The notes: generated by a model not told the origin, from the letters alone. A DNA stretch of 64,000 bases from an uncultured Phycisphaerales bacterium (GCA_905480395.1 CAJQQE010000053.1:43252-107251), one strand, 5' to 3'. Shown: positions 43,132 to 52,170, numbered from the stretch's first letter. Numbers and translations are program-made.

Positions 43132-44265
43132 GTGCACAGTGAGACGCTCATTGCCGCTCCGATCGATCCGAACCTCGGCACCAAAAAGGGTGAAGGGCTC
43201 AAGGCCTGGAGATCGTGGCTCGAGACCTGTATCAAGTTTGAAGCCAGCGACCTGATTGTGAAGACCGGCCAGTCGCCGAGACTTCGCGTTCGAGGCGAGC
43301 TCAAGAGCATGCAGGTTGAGCCCTTGAGCCTGAACTTGATGTTCCAGGTCGCCAAGGACATCATCGACGAGAACCAATTCGAATACTTTCGAAACCGCGG
43401 ATCGATCGACTTCGCCTACGACTTCGATGATCGGCGACGATTCCGGGTCAACCTCTTCATGGCCCGCGGAAAGCCCGCCATCGCCGCCCGCCTCATCACC
43501 TCGGACATCATGAAGTTCGAAGACCTCTACCTCCCCGATATTCTGGGCGAGGTCTCGATGGCGGCACAGGGCTTGATTCTCTTTTCCGGCGTGACCGGAT
43601 CCGGAAAATCGACCTCCATCGCCTCGATGCTTCAATTCGTGAACGAACGCAAGCGGGTCCATATCGTCACGATTGAAGATCCCATCGAATACATCTTCAA
43701 CGATGACAAGGCGACGATCAACCAACGAGAAATCGGAATTGACTGCCTGAACTTCGACGATGCGCTTCGCGCTCTGGTGCGAGAAAACCCCGACGTCGTG
43801 CTGGTCGGGGAAATGCGTGACTACGAGACGTTCGAAGCCGCCATTCGAGCGGCCGAGACCGGCCACCTTGTCTTCGGGACGATTCACGCTTCGAGCGCCT
43901 GGCAGACCTTCGGTCGAATCTACGACCTCTTCCCGCAGAACGAACGCGAGCAACTCCGAAAACTACTCGCCTATAACCTCCGGGCAATCATCTATCAGAA
44001 ACTCCTTCCGACGCTGCACAAGAACATCGGTCGGATCCCCGCTCTGGAAATTCTTCTGAACACCCCTGCGGTGCAGAAGTACATTCTGGAAGCCCGGGAG
44101 GGCGAATTGCTGCAGATTATCAAGCAGAGTCACGAGGAAGGTATGGTCGATTTCACGACTTCCCTCGTCCGCCTGGTGGAAGAGGAGTACATCCATCAGG
44201 ATGTCGCGCTCGCGGCGACGCCCAAGCCCGAGGAACTCAAAATGAGACTCAAGGGAATCTCCTGA
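43132..44265 (+). CDS. pilT: PilT-type secretion/retraction ATPase
   Basis: 377 residues from a GTG at 43132, chosen because GAGG lies 7 nt upstream and the length then equals typical PilT/PilU; the open frame upstream has no N-terminal similarity. The N-terminal PAS-like domain has FEASDLIVKTGQSPRLRVRG. The ATPase has Walker A GVTGSGKST (153-161), the Asp box TIEDPIEYIF (180-189), Walker B DVVLVGEMRD (221-230) and the His box AAETGHLVFGTIH (240-252). All catalytic residues are intact. It powers pilus retraction or a related type IV filament system. It is first in an operon with the degenerate GspE-like protein and the CvpA-like protein. No pilin genes are present. Confidence 0.9.
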   Translation: MHSETLIAAPIDPNLGTKKGEGLKAWRSWLETCIKFEASDLIVKTGQSPRLRVRGELKSMQVEPLSLNLMFQVAKDIIDENQFEYFRNRGSIDFAYDFDDRRRFRVNLFMARGKPAIAARLITSDIMKFEDLYLPDILGEVSMAAQGLILFSGVTGSGKSTSIASMLQFVNERKRVHIVTIEDPIEYIFNDDKATINQREIGIDCLNFDDALRALVRENPDVVLVGEMRDYETFEAAIRAAETGHLVFGTIHASSAWQTFGRIYDLFPQNEREQLRKLLAYNLRAIIYQKLLPTLHKNIGRIPALEILLNTPAVQKYILEAREGELLQIIKQSHEEGMVDFTTSLVRLVEEEYIHQDVALAATPKPEELKMRLKGIS

Positions 44266-44296
44266 TCCGCCCGACGGATCGATTCAGAGATCAATC

Positions 44297-46024
44297 ATGG
44301 CCATGGAAGAACCGATGCTGACCTTTGCCGCCACCGCCTCCGCACTGAACTTGGTCGACTTCATCAAGCCGATCTTGATGCTGGTGCTACTGGGCGCCTA
44401 TCTCCGAGTTCTGGGGTCCATCCTCGAACAGGATGTTCGCCGCCTCAACCTCAATGTTGCGATGTGGAATTCCATCTTCCTCATCACAGGTTGCATCGCC
44501 TTCGTCGCGGTACTGGCAATTCCGATCTTCTGGGTTGGCTTTCCAGTAATGGTCTTGGTGCTGCTCGCTCCGATGCTGGCCTACTGGAAACATCGCAACG
44601 ACGCCGTTCAGGATGAATCGCAGAAATTTACCCTTTCGTCGATGTCGATGGGCGATCGCATGGCGGCTCGTAAATCCCGAAGCGATCAGCGATCGGCCGC
44701 CGCGGTCCTTTCTGGTCCCAAGGGCGACCTTCAGGTACCAGGTGAGGATGACCCACTCAAGCCAATTCACATGGCGATGGAGGACCTGCTGCTCCCCGCA
44801 CTGGAAGCTCGAGCTTCCCGGCTCGAAGTTGCCCTCACCAAGAATGGCGGCTCGGCGTCGCAGATCGTGGATAGTGTCCGCTACAAGCGCGAAGCACTGG
44901 CCCCCGAAACCGCGAAAAACATCATCGATTACCTGAAGCAAGCTGCCGGAATGAACGTCGAGGAGAATCGAAAACTCCAACGCGCGAAGTTCGGTATTCG
45001 AATCAAGAACTCGGTCAAGAGCACCGTTCTTCACGCGACCACCAGCGGGAGCTCCCAAGGAATCCTGTTTCGACTTGACTTCAATCGAGACCAACAACTC
45101 GATCGTAACTACGAGGATCTCGGCCTCGAAGCGGAACAACACGCCATCCTTCTTCCGACCCTCGACCCCGAGAACCGCCACGGCATCATTCTCGCCGGCG
45201 CCGCATCTGGACAAGGCCTCAGCACCAGCCTGTGCGGCCTGCTTGAGCGACACGATGCCTACACCACGAATATCAAGACGCTGGAGCGAGACGTCCAGCG
45301 GATGATGGAAGGCGTTGATCACGCTGAATTTGACCCCGCCGGGCCTGAAGATGACTACCCGATGCAACTTCGATCAATTCTTCGAAGAGGCCCAGATATC
45401 GTCATGGTCAGCGACCTCAAGGATCCAGCGACGGCCGTTCAGGCCGCGCTTCCTGGACGCGAAGGTCCCTTGCTCTATATCGGCATCCCGACCAAGGATG
45501 GCGCTCGCGGCGTGATCTCCGACTGGCTCCGAGCCAATGGCGATTCCAAGGACCCCGAAGTCATGAAGAAAGCGGTCTCACCGCTCCTTTGTGTGGTCAC
45601 GAGCCGGATTCTTCGAAAGCTCTGTTCAAACTGCCGAACGCCCTTCAATCCAACCGCCGAACAAGCGAAGAAACTTGGCATTAAGGACCCTGCAAACACC
45701 CAACTCTACCGACAGAGTGGGCGGATCCAAGTCAAGAACAAGGTCGAGGAGTGCCCAACCTGCGGCGGAACTGGGTTCCTCGGAACGATTGGCGTCTTCG
45801 AAGTGATGCCCATCGACCGGGAAGCCCGCAAACTTCTGGTCAACGGCGACTTCAAGGGAGCCTATACCCATGCTCGTCGTTCGCTCGGAATGATGCTTAT
45901 GCAAGAAGCGGGCCTCCGCAAAGTCGCCCGCGGCGAGACGAGCCTCGAAGAGGTTGCTCGCGTACTCAGCCCGCCAAAGGCGGGAGCCCCCCGCAGTAAG
46001 TCGGTCGGCGCGTCCGCCAGTTAA
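44297..46024 (+). CDS. Membrane-anchored GspE/PilB-like protein with degenerate ATPase site
   Basis: 575 residues. Two or three hydrophobic segments at about 22-40 and 58-97 anchor it, unlike cytoplasmic GspE/PilB. The rest is collinear with GspE: a linker, N2-like region (200-300), then the ATPase core. Walker A is GAASGQGLST (301-310), with Leu308 where Lys is required. Walker B reads PDIVMVSDLKD instead of G-E-x-R-D, and the His box is PGREGPLLYIGIPTKDG. The zinc site CSNC (443-446) and CPTCGGTG (486-493) is intact. It therefore looks like a pseudo-ATPase that could pair with the intact PilT-type enzyme 31 nt upstream. Membrane anchoring suggests a scaffold role. Confidence 0.8.
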   Translation: MAMEEPMLTFAATASALNLVDFIKPILMLVLLGAYLRVLGSILEQDVRRLNLNVAMWNSIFLITGCIAFVAVLAIPIFWVGFPVMVLVLLAPMLAYWKHRNDAVQDESQKFTLSSMSMGDRMAARKSRSDQRSAAAVLSGPKGDLQVPGEDDPLKPIHMAMEDLLLPALEARASRLEVALTKNGGSASQIVDSVRYKREALAPETAKNIIDYLKQAAGMNVEENRKLQRAKFGIRIKNSVKSTVLHATTSGSSQGILFRLDFNRDQQLDRNYEDLGLEAEQHAILLPTLDPENRHGIILAGAASGQGLSTSLCGLLERHDAYTTNIKTLERDVQRMMEGVDHAEFDPAGPEDDYPMQLRSILRRGPDIVMVSDLKDPATAVQAALPGREGPLLYIGIPTKDGARGVISDWLRANGDSKDPEVMKKAVSPLLCVVTSRILRKLCSNCRTPFNPTAEQAKKLGIKDPANTQLYRQSGRIQVKNKVEECPTCGGTGFLGTIGVFEVMPIDREARKLLVNGDFKGAYTHARRSLGMMLMQEAGLRKVARGETSLEEVARVLSPPKAGAPRSKSVGASAS

Positions 46025-46084
46025 TCAAGAACCACCACCGTCCGCCCTTTCGCCCAAACGTTCATTCGAGCCGGATCGACACCC

Positions 46085-47662
46085 ATGCTCATTAATGCCA
46101 CCGCCGTCCTTTTCGCCCTCCTCTGCGTCTACTGGTTTGCCTTCAAAGAAGGCTTCTTCAGCGGCGTCATCCACCTCGCGTGCGTGGTGGTCGCCGGTGC
46201 CTTGACCTTCGCCTTCTGGGAGCCGCTGGCCCTTGCCATGCTGAATTCTGCCACGACTCGCGAGTGGGCATGGGGCGTTTCGTTTCTCAGTTTGTTCTGT
46301 GTCTTCCTCTTCGCGTTGCGACTCATCGCAAACTTTGCGATCCCCGAGAAGATCAACTTTCCCAATCTGCCCGACTTAATCGGCGGCGGAATCACCGGTG
46401 CAGGCTCCGGAATCCTTACCACCGGCATGCTGATGCTCGGGGTGGGATTCCTCCCGGTTGGCGATCTGGGCGGGGTGGGATTCCGACGTGATGGCAGTGG
46501 ACAGCCGATTGCGAGGGGTACCGTGGTTCCGTTCGCGGCCATGACCGAACGTTTCTACGCGGGCCTGAGCCAAGGCGCGTTTGCGCCCATGACCAACTCT
46601 GGAAACCTCGCGACGACCTATCCCGGAATTGCAAAGCAGGCTTGGGCACTCCAGCGCGATACCGACGAAAAAGGCCGGATCGAGCTCACCGCGGCACCAA
46701 GCGATCTCACCGTCGGCACCCCCTACTTCGGTGCGTACGGCAAGAGCGGCACCGAGTACTACGTCGTTCCCGTCACCATCAGCAAGAGCGGCTTCCACCG
46801 CGGTTCGAGCTTTGTGCTTTCTTCAAGCCAGGCCAAGCTCATCGGCGGTCCGAGTGGTAGAGAGGCTCCGAAGACCGCATTCCCCACCATGTGGCGAGAG
46901 GGCGGCAAGCTCTACCCTTTTGATGGGCAGACCAACTACGCCACCAATCTCCCAGGCACCCAAGAGGTCCAGTTGCAATTGGCCTTTCCCGCCAGCGAAC
47001 TCTCTGGTCAAACACCCTCGTTTCTGCTGTTCAAGGGGCTCCGGATTCCACTTGGTACAGCCAGCAGCGAACTCGCCGTTCTGCAAGGCGCTGGCGGTGG
47101 CAATGCTGCCATCTACGACAAGACCGTCGCGAGCGTTCCGAAGCCTTACGTGGACATGGGGAGTCAATTGGGCGTTCTCTTCAACAAGAACGATGCGCCT
47201 TCCGGCATGGAAATCAGCGATGGTGCGGTGACCTTCTCAGATGGCGTCGACGTCCCTTCAACCACCAAAGGCAATCCAAGCCGTGGACTTCGCGTCGAGA
47301 GGGTCTACGAGCTCCCCGGCACCAAAGTTGTTCGGGTCGACGTCAGTCGTGGAAAGAGCCCGATCAATATCTGGGGTGAGGTCCGAAATGCCGCTGGCGA
47401 GGATGCGAAACTCGTACTCGTCGATTCCGAGGGCAATACCTACGATGCGATTGGCTGGCTGCATAAGAAAACGTCCGATCGATTGATGCACATCAAGGTG
47501 GATGACCGGAATGGCGTCTCTTCCATCGGCGGCGTCCCGATGATCTCATCCTCCGGCAAGGATTCCTTGATCCTTCTCTTCCGTGTTCCACTCGGCCGGG
47601 ACGTCAAGGCAATCATGCTTGGCGACAAGACCATCGCGACCCTGAACCTTGAAATCAAGTGA
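46085..47662 (+). CDS. CvpA-like membrane protein with large C-terminal domain
   Basis: 525 residues. Four N-terminal hydrophobic segments (about 4-22, 28-50, 65-85, 98-125) with AFKEGFFSGVIHLACVVVAG and LIGGGITGAGSGILTTGMLM resemble the CvpA/colicin V production family. The 380-residue remainder is probably extracytoplasmic and beta-rich (VGTPYFGAYGKSGTEYYVVP, VQLQLAFPASELSGQTPSFL) and is not recognised. It begins 60 nt after the GspE-like gene on the same strand and is the likely last gene of the PilT operon. Large C-terminal extensions on CvpA-like proteins occur in planctomycetes, as far as I recall; no function is known. Confidence 0.65.
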   Translation: MLINATAVLFALLCVYWFAFKEGFFSGVIHLACVVVAGALTFAFWEPLALAMLNSATTREWAWGVSFLSLFCVFLFALRLIANFAIPEKINFPNLPDLIGGGITGAGSGILTTGMLMLGVGFLPVGDLGGVGFRRDGSGQPIARGTVVPFAAMTERFYAGLSQGAFAPMTNSGNLATTYPGIAKQAWALQRDTDEKGRIELTAAPSDLTVGTPYFGAYGKSGTEYYVVPVTISKSGFHRGSSFVLSSSQAKLIGGPSGREAPKTAFPTMWREGGKLYPFDGQTNYATNLPGTQEVQLQLAFPASELSGQTPSFLLFKGLRIPLGTASSELAVLQGAGGGNAAIYDKTVASVPKPYVDMGSQLGVLFNKNDAPSGMEISDGAVTFSDGVDVPSTTKGNPSRGLRVERVYELPGTKVVRVDVSRGKSPINIWGEVRNAAGEDAKLVLVDSEGNTYDAIGWLHKKTSDRLMHIKVDDRNGVSSIGGVPMISSSGKDSLILLFRVPLGRDVKAIMLGDKTIATLNLEIK

Positions 47663-48125
47663 CCGCGGCGAAGCCCGATCCCTCTGTCAATCAAGCGTGC
47701 TGATCGACGAGGATCCGGACATGGAGGATCAGCTTCGATCCCTCCCCGCTTCAACCCCTCCTGGCTTCAACCCCTCCACCCTTCGGCCCCCTATCGGCTG
47801 AGTCTCCGGCTGACCGTACCGTTGGGCGTCCGCCTTGCAGCCTTTGAACGATCGACCAAATCTCATGAATCTCATGGGACCCTGACCGGAAATCGAGCAC
47901 CGGAAACGGTCGGTTCTTGCGGCCTAGAACCACCTACTGCCGACGACGTCGCATTTCTTCTTTCGTGCTGGCCAGAAACAAGTCTTGGGGGCGATCGCGG
48001 TCTTGATCTCAAGCTGGACCAAGACGCCAAACCAACGGCATTCTGAGACACGGATGCCACAGGCCTCCGGCATGAAAAGCAGGGACGCACCGACGATTCC
48101 AGATCTGAGACCGCGAACCCGGGGC
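47663..48125. other. Convergent intergenic region without recognised gene
   Basis: 463 nt between the CvpA-like gene and accC, which face each other. It contains direct repeats GGCTTCAACCCCTCC-like near 47745-47785. No tRNA, no strong terminator and no convincing coding frame were found; frames crossing it are Arg/Ser/Pro-rich. Confidence 0.5.
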
Positions 48126-49475
48126 TTAGCCCTCTTCGGCCAGCCAATGCTCGACCCACTTGATATCGAAATTGGCGGTCTGAAATTCGGGCCGGTCAAG
48201 CATCCTTCGGTGAAGCCCGATCGATGTTTTCATCGGTCCAATCCGGAACTGTCGCAACGCCTCCTTCATCCGAGCGATCGCCTGATCGCGGGTCGGTGCG
48301 TGCACAATCAACTTGCCGATCATTGAATCGTAGTTGGGTGGGATTCGATACCCCGCCCGAGCGTGCGTGTCGAGTCGGACGCCAAGGCCTCCCGGCGGAT
48401 CAAAGGTTTCGATCAACCCCGCCTGCGGCATGAAGTTTCGATCGGGATCTTCGGCGTTGATCCGGCACTCGATTGCATGACCGTTGACCTTGATCTGGTC
48501 CTGAGTCACGGAGAGCGGTTCCCCGGCAGCCACCCGGATCTGCTCCTGCACGATGTCGACCCCAGTGATCATCTCCGTCACGGGATGTTCGACCTGGACT
48601 CGCGTATTGACTTCGAGCATATAGAAATCCTGATGTTCGTCCATCAGGAACTCTACCGTTGCGGCACCACCGTAGTTTGCAGCCCCGATCAGGCGGGCGG
48701 CGCTTTCACAAACTTGGTCACGCTTGGCCCGATCGACCTTGGGTGCCGGCGCCTCCTCGATCAACTTTTGATGGCGGCGCTGGCTGGTGCAATCCCGTTC
48801 AAAGAGATGGATGGCGTCGCCTCGGCCGTCGCCGATGGTTTGCACCTCAAAGTGTCGGGCCTTCGCGAGGTACTTCTCGATATAGACACTGCCGTTGCCA
48901 AATGCCGCGGATGCTTCTTGGGCCGCACTCTCGATTGCATCCATGAGACCGGCTTCGTTCTCGACCACCCGCATCCCACGCCCACCACCGCCGGCGGCCG
49001 CTTTGACGATGACCGGATAGCCGACTTCTTCGGCGACCTGCCGCGCCTCTTCCGGATCATCGATTTCGCCTTCGGTCCCGGGGAAGACTGGGGTGCCGGC
49101 TTTCCGAGCCATCCGCTTGCAGGAAACCTTATCGCCCAGCAGCGCCATTGCTTCCGGACTCGGCCCGATGAAGGCAATCTCACAGTCACGACAGACGGTG
49201 GCGAACTCCGCGTTCTCCGCGAGGAACCCATAGCCAGGATGAATCGCGTCTGCCTTCGCGCATTCTGCCGCGGAGATGATGCGGTCAATCCGGAGGTAAC
49301 TATCCGCCGCCGGACCTGGCCCGATGCAGACCGATTCGTCGGCCCATTCCAGCCACGGCCCATCGGCATCTGCCGTCGAGTGAACGCAGACCGTCGAGAT
49401 GCCGAGTTCCCGGCACGCTCGAATAATCCGCAACGCAATCTCGCCGCGATTGGCGATCAGAATTCGATCAAACAT
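48126..49475 (-). CDS. accC: Acetyl-CoA carboxylase, biotin carboxylase subunit
   Basis: 449 residues, full length. It carboxylates biotin on BCCP using ATP and bicarbonate. The N-terminus is FDRILIANRGEIALRIIRAC; HPGYGFLAENAEFA follows; the ATP-grasp glycine-rich loop is KAAAGGGGRGMRVV; FERDCTSQRRHQKLIEEAP is present with S instead of the usual S-V-Q variant; catalytic HAIECRINAEDP and DSMIGKLIVHAPTRDQAIARM close the domain. It is directly downstream of accB (10-nt gap), the standard accBC arrangement. The carboxyltransferase genes accA and accD are not in the window. Confidence 0.97.
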   Translation of the reverse strand: MFDRILIANRGEIALRIIRACRELGISTVCVHSTADADGPWLEWADESVCIGPGPAADSYLRIDRIISAAECAKADAIHPGYGFLAENAEFATVCRDCEIAFIGPSPEAMALLGDKVSCKRMARKAGTPVFPGTEGEIDDPEEARQVAEEVGYPVIVKAAAGGGGRGMRVVENEAGLMDAIESAAQEASAAFGNGSVYIEKYLAKARHFEVQTIGDGRGDAIHLFERDCTSQRRHQKLIEEAPAPKVDRAKRDQVCESAARLIGAANYGGAATVEFLMDEHQDFYMLEVNTRVQVEHPVTEMITGVDIVQEQIRVAAGEPLSVTQDQIKVNGHAIECRINAEDPDRNFMPQAGLIETFDPPGGLGVRLDTHARAGYRIPPNYDSMIGKLIVHAPTRDQAIARMKEALRQFRIGPMKTSIGLHRRMLDRPEFQTANFDIKWVEHWLAEEG

Positions 49476-49485
49476 GACGGGTCTC

Positions 49486-49953
49486 TCACTCGGGCTTGAT
49501 GAGGATCAGCGGTTGTCCGAACTCGACCGCGTCGCCATTCTGAACCAAGATTTTCGCGACGGTACCGGTCTGTTCGGCCTTGATCTCGTTGAAGATCTTC
49601 ATCGCTTCGATGAGGCACACCACGCTTTCCTCGCCAATGGCATCGCCGACGTTCAGAAACGAAGGCTTGTCGGGACTTGGCTTGGCGTAATAGGTTCCCA
49701 CCATCGGGCTTTCGATGGCAATAAGGCCGTCGTCGGAAGCGGCCGCTTCCGGAATCGCGACCGACGCCGCTGGGGCCACCGCACCCGCGGCCGCCGGGGC
49801 CACCGCCATGGGTGCTTGGGTCACGACGGGCACGCTATTGGAGCCTCCCCGCTTGACCGAAACCTGCTGTTGCTCATCTCGAAGGTCCAGTTCCGTCAGG
49901 TCATTGGTGACCATCAAGCGGACCAGTTCCTTCAACTTTCGAATATCGATCAT
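49486..49953 (-). CDS. accB: Acetyl-CoA carboxylase, biotin carboxyl carrier protein
   Basis: 155 residues. GGAGG lies 6 nt before the ATG at 49953. It has an N-terminal helical segment (MIDIRKLKELVRLMVTNDL), an Ala/Pro-rich linker (about 45-75) and a biotinyl domain (77-155) with the biotin acceptor Lys119 in CLIEAMKIFNEI. The hammerhead thumb of AccB (PMVGTYYAKPSPDKPSFLNV) is present, which separates it from plain lipoyl-like domains. It delivers carboxybiotin in fatty-acid synthesis and is cotranscribed with accC. Confidence 0.97.
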   Translation of the reverse strand: MIDIRKLKELVRLMVTNDLTELDLRDEQQQVSVKRGGSNSVPVVTQAPMAVAPAAAGAVAPAASVAIPEAAASDDGLIAIESPMVGTYYAKPSPDKPSFLNVGDAIGEESVVCLIEAMKIFNEIKAEQTGTVAKILVQNGDAVEFGQPLILIKPE

Positions 49954-50084
49954 CGATCGCCTCCAACGGCGTTGCGGATAGATTTACAGGAAGCGAAATA
50001 TAGCAGGAATCGATCAATATGAGTTGATCAAGCGTCGAACCGTCGTGATTCAGCGTCGATCTCCAGAGTAATTCTAAAACTGAA

Positions 50085-50903
50085 TCATTCGTGGTGATCG
50101 CCGGAGGTCGGCGGACGAAGTCCGACCGGAGGCTGGAGCAGCTCAGCCATCAAGATTGCTTGCTGAAAACGCCCGCGGTTTCGGAGCCGGCTGGCCAAAG
50201 AAGCCGCCGTCCGACCGGCTGACCCCGAATCTCCACTGGCCGATCGAGCCATTCCCGATGATGACACCGGCGTGATGGTCTTCGCCGCAGATTTGAGCTT
50301 GGCACCACCCTTGATCGCTTTCGAGCGACTGACGCGATCAGCAACCGAACCCCGTTCAGAGACCGGCTTGCGTGATTGAGATCGCGACCTGCTGGAGGTG
50401 GCGGAATTCGATTCGGGTGATCTTGAATTTGATGATCTTGATGATCTTGATGATCCAGATGCCTCACGCTGCCTCGGGGTCCCTGAGGTTCGGGTTGGTG
50501 GCGTCGCGATGGAGACCACGATCGGAGGAACCGCCGCCGGGGCGGGAGGCGGTGTGACCGAGCTTGCGGCGGCCGAATCCACACCCATCCGACTCCGAAG
50601 CACTTCGATTCGTTTTCGGCGCAGTTCCTCAAGACGGCTTGAAGCGCCACCGGCTGCCGGCGAACGGTCATTCGTTGGGGTGGCAGCATCGCCGCTGCTT
50701 CTTTGATTCCCGGATGTTGCCTGGCTGCTCGCTTGATGGGCGGCTCGTCGAACATCGCGTGGTGAAGACACATTGGCCTTCGCAGAATCGCGACCGAGTT
50801 TGGCCGCTTCAGCCTTCTTCCGCTTTTCGGCCATCTTGGCCAATCCGCCGACGACAGCCTGCAGCAGTGCAATCCCAACGAAGATCCAAAAGGTGGTACC
50901 CAC
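50085..50903 (-). CDS. Single-pass membrane protein with Ser/Arg-rich low-complexity tail
   Basis: 272 residues from a GTG at 50903, chosen because the hydrophobic helix FWIFVGIALLQAVVGGLA begins there; the start is uncertain, with in-frame ATGs up to 51026 and no clear ribosome-binding site. After the helix comes a charged coil (MAEKRKKAEAAKLGRD), then about 180 residues of Ser/Arg/Pro-rich disorder partly encoded by a 9-bp repeat. It ends in a short ordered motif, FQQAILMAELLQPPVGLRPP. I recall an I-L-Q-P-P-x-x-L-R end motif recurring in planctomycete proteins with otherwise variable tails, so this end is probably the functional part. Confidence 0.6.
   Translation of the reverse strand: MGTTFWIFVGIALLQAVVGGLAKMAEKRKKAEAAKLGRDSAKANVSSPRDVRRAAHQASSQATSGNQRSSGDAATPTNDRSPAAGGASSRLEELRRKRIEVLRSRMGVDSAAASSVTPPPAPAAVPPIVVSIATPPTRTSGTPRQREASGSSRSSRSSNSRSPESNSATSSRSRSQSRKPVSERGSVADRVSRSKAIKGGAKLKSAAKTITPVSSSGMARSASGDSGSAGRTAASLASRLRNRGRFQQAILMAELLQPPVGLRPPTSGDHHE
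50431..50457. repeat. 9-bp GATGATCTT minisatellite
   Basis: Three in-frame units (GATGATCTT twice, GATGATCCA) preceded by degenerate copies from about 50416. They encode Ser/Arg/Asn repeats on the minus strand of the preceding entry. Confidence 0.65.
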
Positions 50904-51011
50904 AGGGAGGATGCTACACCACGGGGCAGATGAGTGCGGCAAATCGCCATCGCCATCGACCCTCGATGTTCCGATTTTTGTCATCATCCCGCGACAGATC
51001 ACCCGGCGTAA

Positions 51012-51362
51012 GTTGAGAAGGAGCACCTTGCGAGCGTCGTCAAGACTCTGACCCCCGCCCTCGCAACGTGCTGGGGGGAGGCGGCGATTCGGGTCCTCAC
51101 ATCGATTCCCCCCGATCGGCTCCTCGCGCTCGAATCGAATCGTCTCGACGAGTCACACCAGACCATCGCGGATTTCGTCGGCGTTCCCGTCGGGAAACTC
51201 CTCGTGGTGGAGGCTGCCGATCGAAACTCCGGGAGCTTCTTGAAGACCTTGAGATCAATGATCGATCTCGAGGAATTGGAGACGGCCGCCGAACCGTGGA
51301 CCACGCGATGCCACGAGTTGATGGCGATCCAATCCTCAGCCTCACAGACCCGCGGGATGTAG
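51012..51362 (+). CDS. Protein-like reading frame lacking a canonical start
   Basis: Between the stop TAA at 51009-51011 and the TAG at 51360-51362 the plus strand reads 116 codons with strong GC3 bias and natural composition: TLTPALATCWGEAAIRVLTS, then DRLLALESNRLDESHQTIAD, GKLLVVEAADRNSGSFLKTL and EPWTTRCHELMAIQSS. There is no ATG, GTG or TTG in frame before the middle. AAGGAG at 51018-51023 is followed 4 nt later by a TTG in another frame that stops after seven codons. A GTG at 51068 would join the frame if one G were removed from the G6 run at 51073-51078. It may be a frameshifted gene, a CTG start (51048), or a remnant. No family is recognised. Confidence 0.4.
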   Translation, partial: VEKEHLASVVKTLTPALATCWGEAAIRVLTSIPPDRLLALESNRLDESHQTIADFVGVPVGKLLVVEAADRNSGSFLKTLRSMIDLEELETAAEPWTTRCHELMAIQSSASQTRGM

Positions 51363-51411
51363 ACGTTTCGAAATGGGCCGATCGCACGCTCGACCTTGAG
51401 CCACGATCGGT

Positions 51412-52170
51412 TCAGCGGGAACGGCTCGCCGGTACCGGTCCGTGCGAACTGGAGACGAACGCGGTCCCGTAGAGCGTTCCCAGATGCACTGGCGACAAGG
51501 TGGCCTCCGCTTCTCCCGCGTGAAAAACCCGACCTTGGGCAAGCAAAATCGCTCGGTCCGCAATCGACCACGCCACCGAGACATCATGCAACGCCGCCAC
51601 CACGGCACCGCCAGCCGCGGTGAATTCACGAAGGATGGCCGCGATGCGTTCGATCTCGTGGGGATCTTGCGCCGAAAAAGGCTCGTCAAGCAGCAGGACG
51701 CCTTCGCTCGAAGGATCAATTTGAACCAGGGTCCGTGCCAGTCCCACCCGTTGCTGCTGTCCGATCGAGAGTTCCGTCAACGGGCGATCGATTTCCGAGG
51801 CCAGTCCGACGCGGTCCACCGCGGCTTCGACCGGCAGATGACCGACTCGACCTCCTCGTGATGCGTATCGGCCGAAACCAACCACGTCTCGGACCGAGAA
51901 CGGGCCCGTCACCCCCGCTCGCTGCGGCAGATATCCGATCCGAGCGGCCCGTTCGAGGTCAGAGACCGAGGCAAGGTCTCGATCGCCAAGCCGAACGACC
52001 CCCTGCTCCAGTGACTGCACGCCCGCAAGCCCCCGCACCAACGTGCTCTTGCCCGCGGCGTTGGGCCCCAGTACGACCGTCAGACTGCCCGCAGTGATCT
52101 CGAGATCCACGCCGTCAAGCGCCTTGATGGCGCCAAACCGAACCGTAATACCAACTGCCGCCAGGGTCAT
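51412..52170 (-). CDS. ABC importer ATP-binding protein (FecE/BtuD type)
   Basis: 252 residues. Walker A VLGPNAAGKSTLV (about 34-46), Q-loop GYLPQRAG, signature LSIGQQQRVGLARTL in place of LSGGQ, Walker B GVLLLDEPFSAQDP and switch His in ALHDVSVA. The layout is that of type II importers for iron-siderophores, haem or cobalamin. Its ATG overlaps the stop of the permease gene by 4 nt (ATGA). The energy-coupling subunit pairs with the adjacent permease. No TonB receptor or cobalamin riboswitch was seen nearby, so the substrate stays open. Confidence 0.93.
   Translation of the reverse strand: MTLAAVGITVRFGAIKALDGVDLEITAGSLTVVLGPNAAGKSTLVRGLAGVQSLEQGVVRLGDRDLASVSDLERAARIGYLPQRAGVTGPFSVRDVVGFGRYASRGGRVGHLPVEAAVDRVGLASEIDRPLTELSIGQQQRVGLARTLVQIDPSSEGVLLLDEPFSAQDPHEIERIAAILREFTAAGGAVVAALHDVSVAWSIADRAILLAQGRVFHAGEAEATLSPVHLGTLYGTAFVSSSHGPVPASRSR

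Noticed and set aside
48363..49499. 378-codon plus-strand frame opposite accC
   Set aside because: It is antisense to biotin carboxylase, with no recognisable domain.
50999..51571. 190-codon minus-strand frame
   Set aside because: It overlaps both the importer ATPase gene and the more gene-like plus-strand frame at 51012-51362, and its composition is Arg/Ser-rich.
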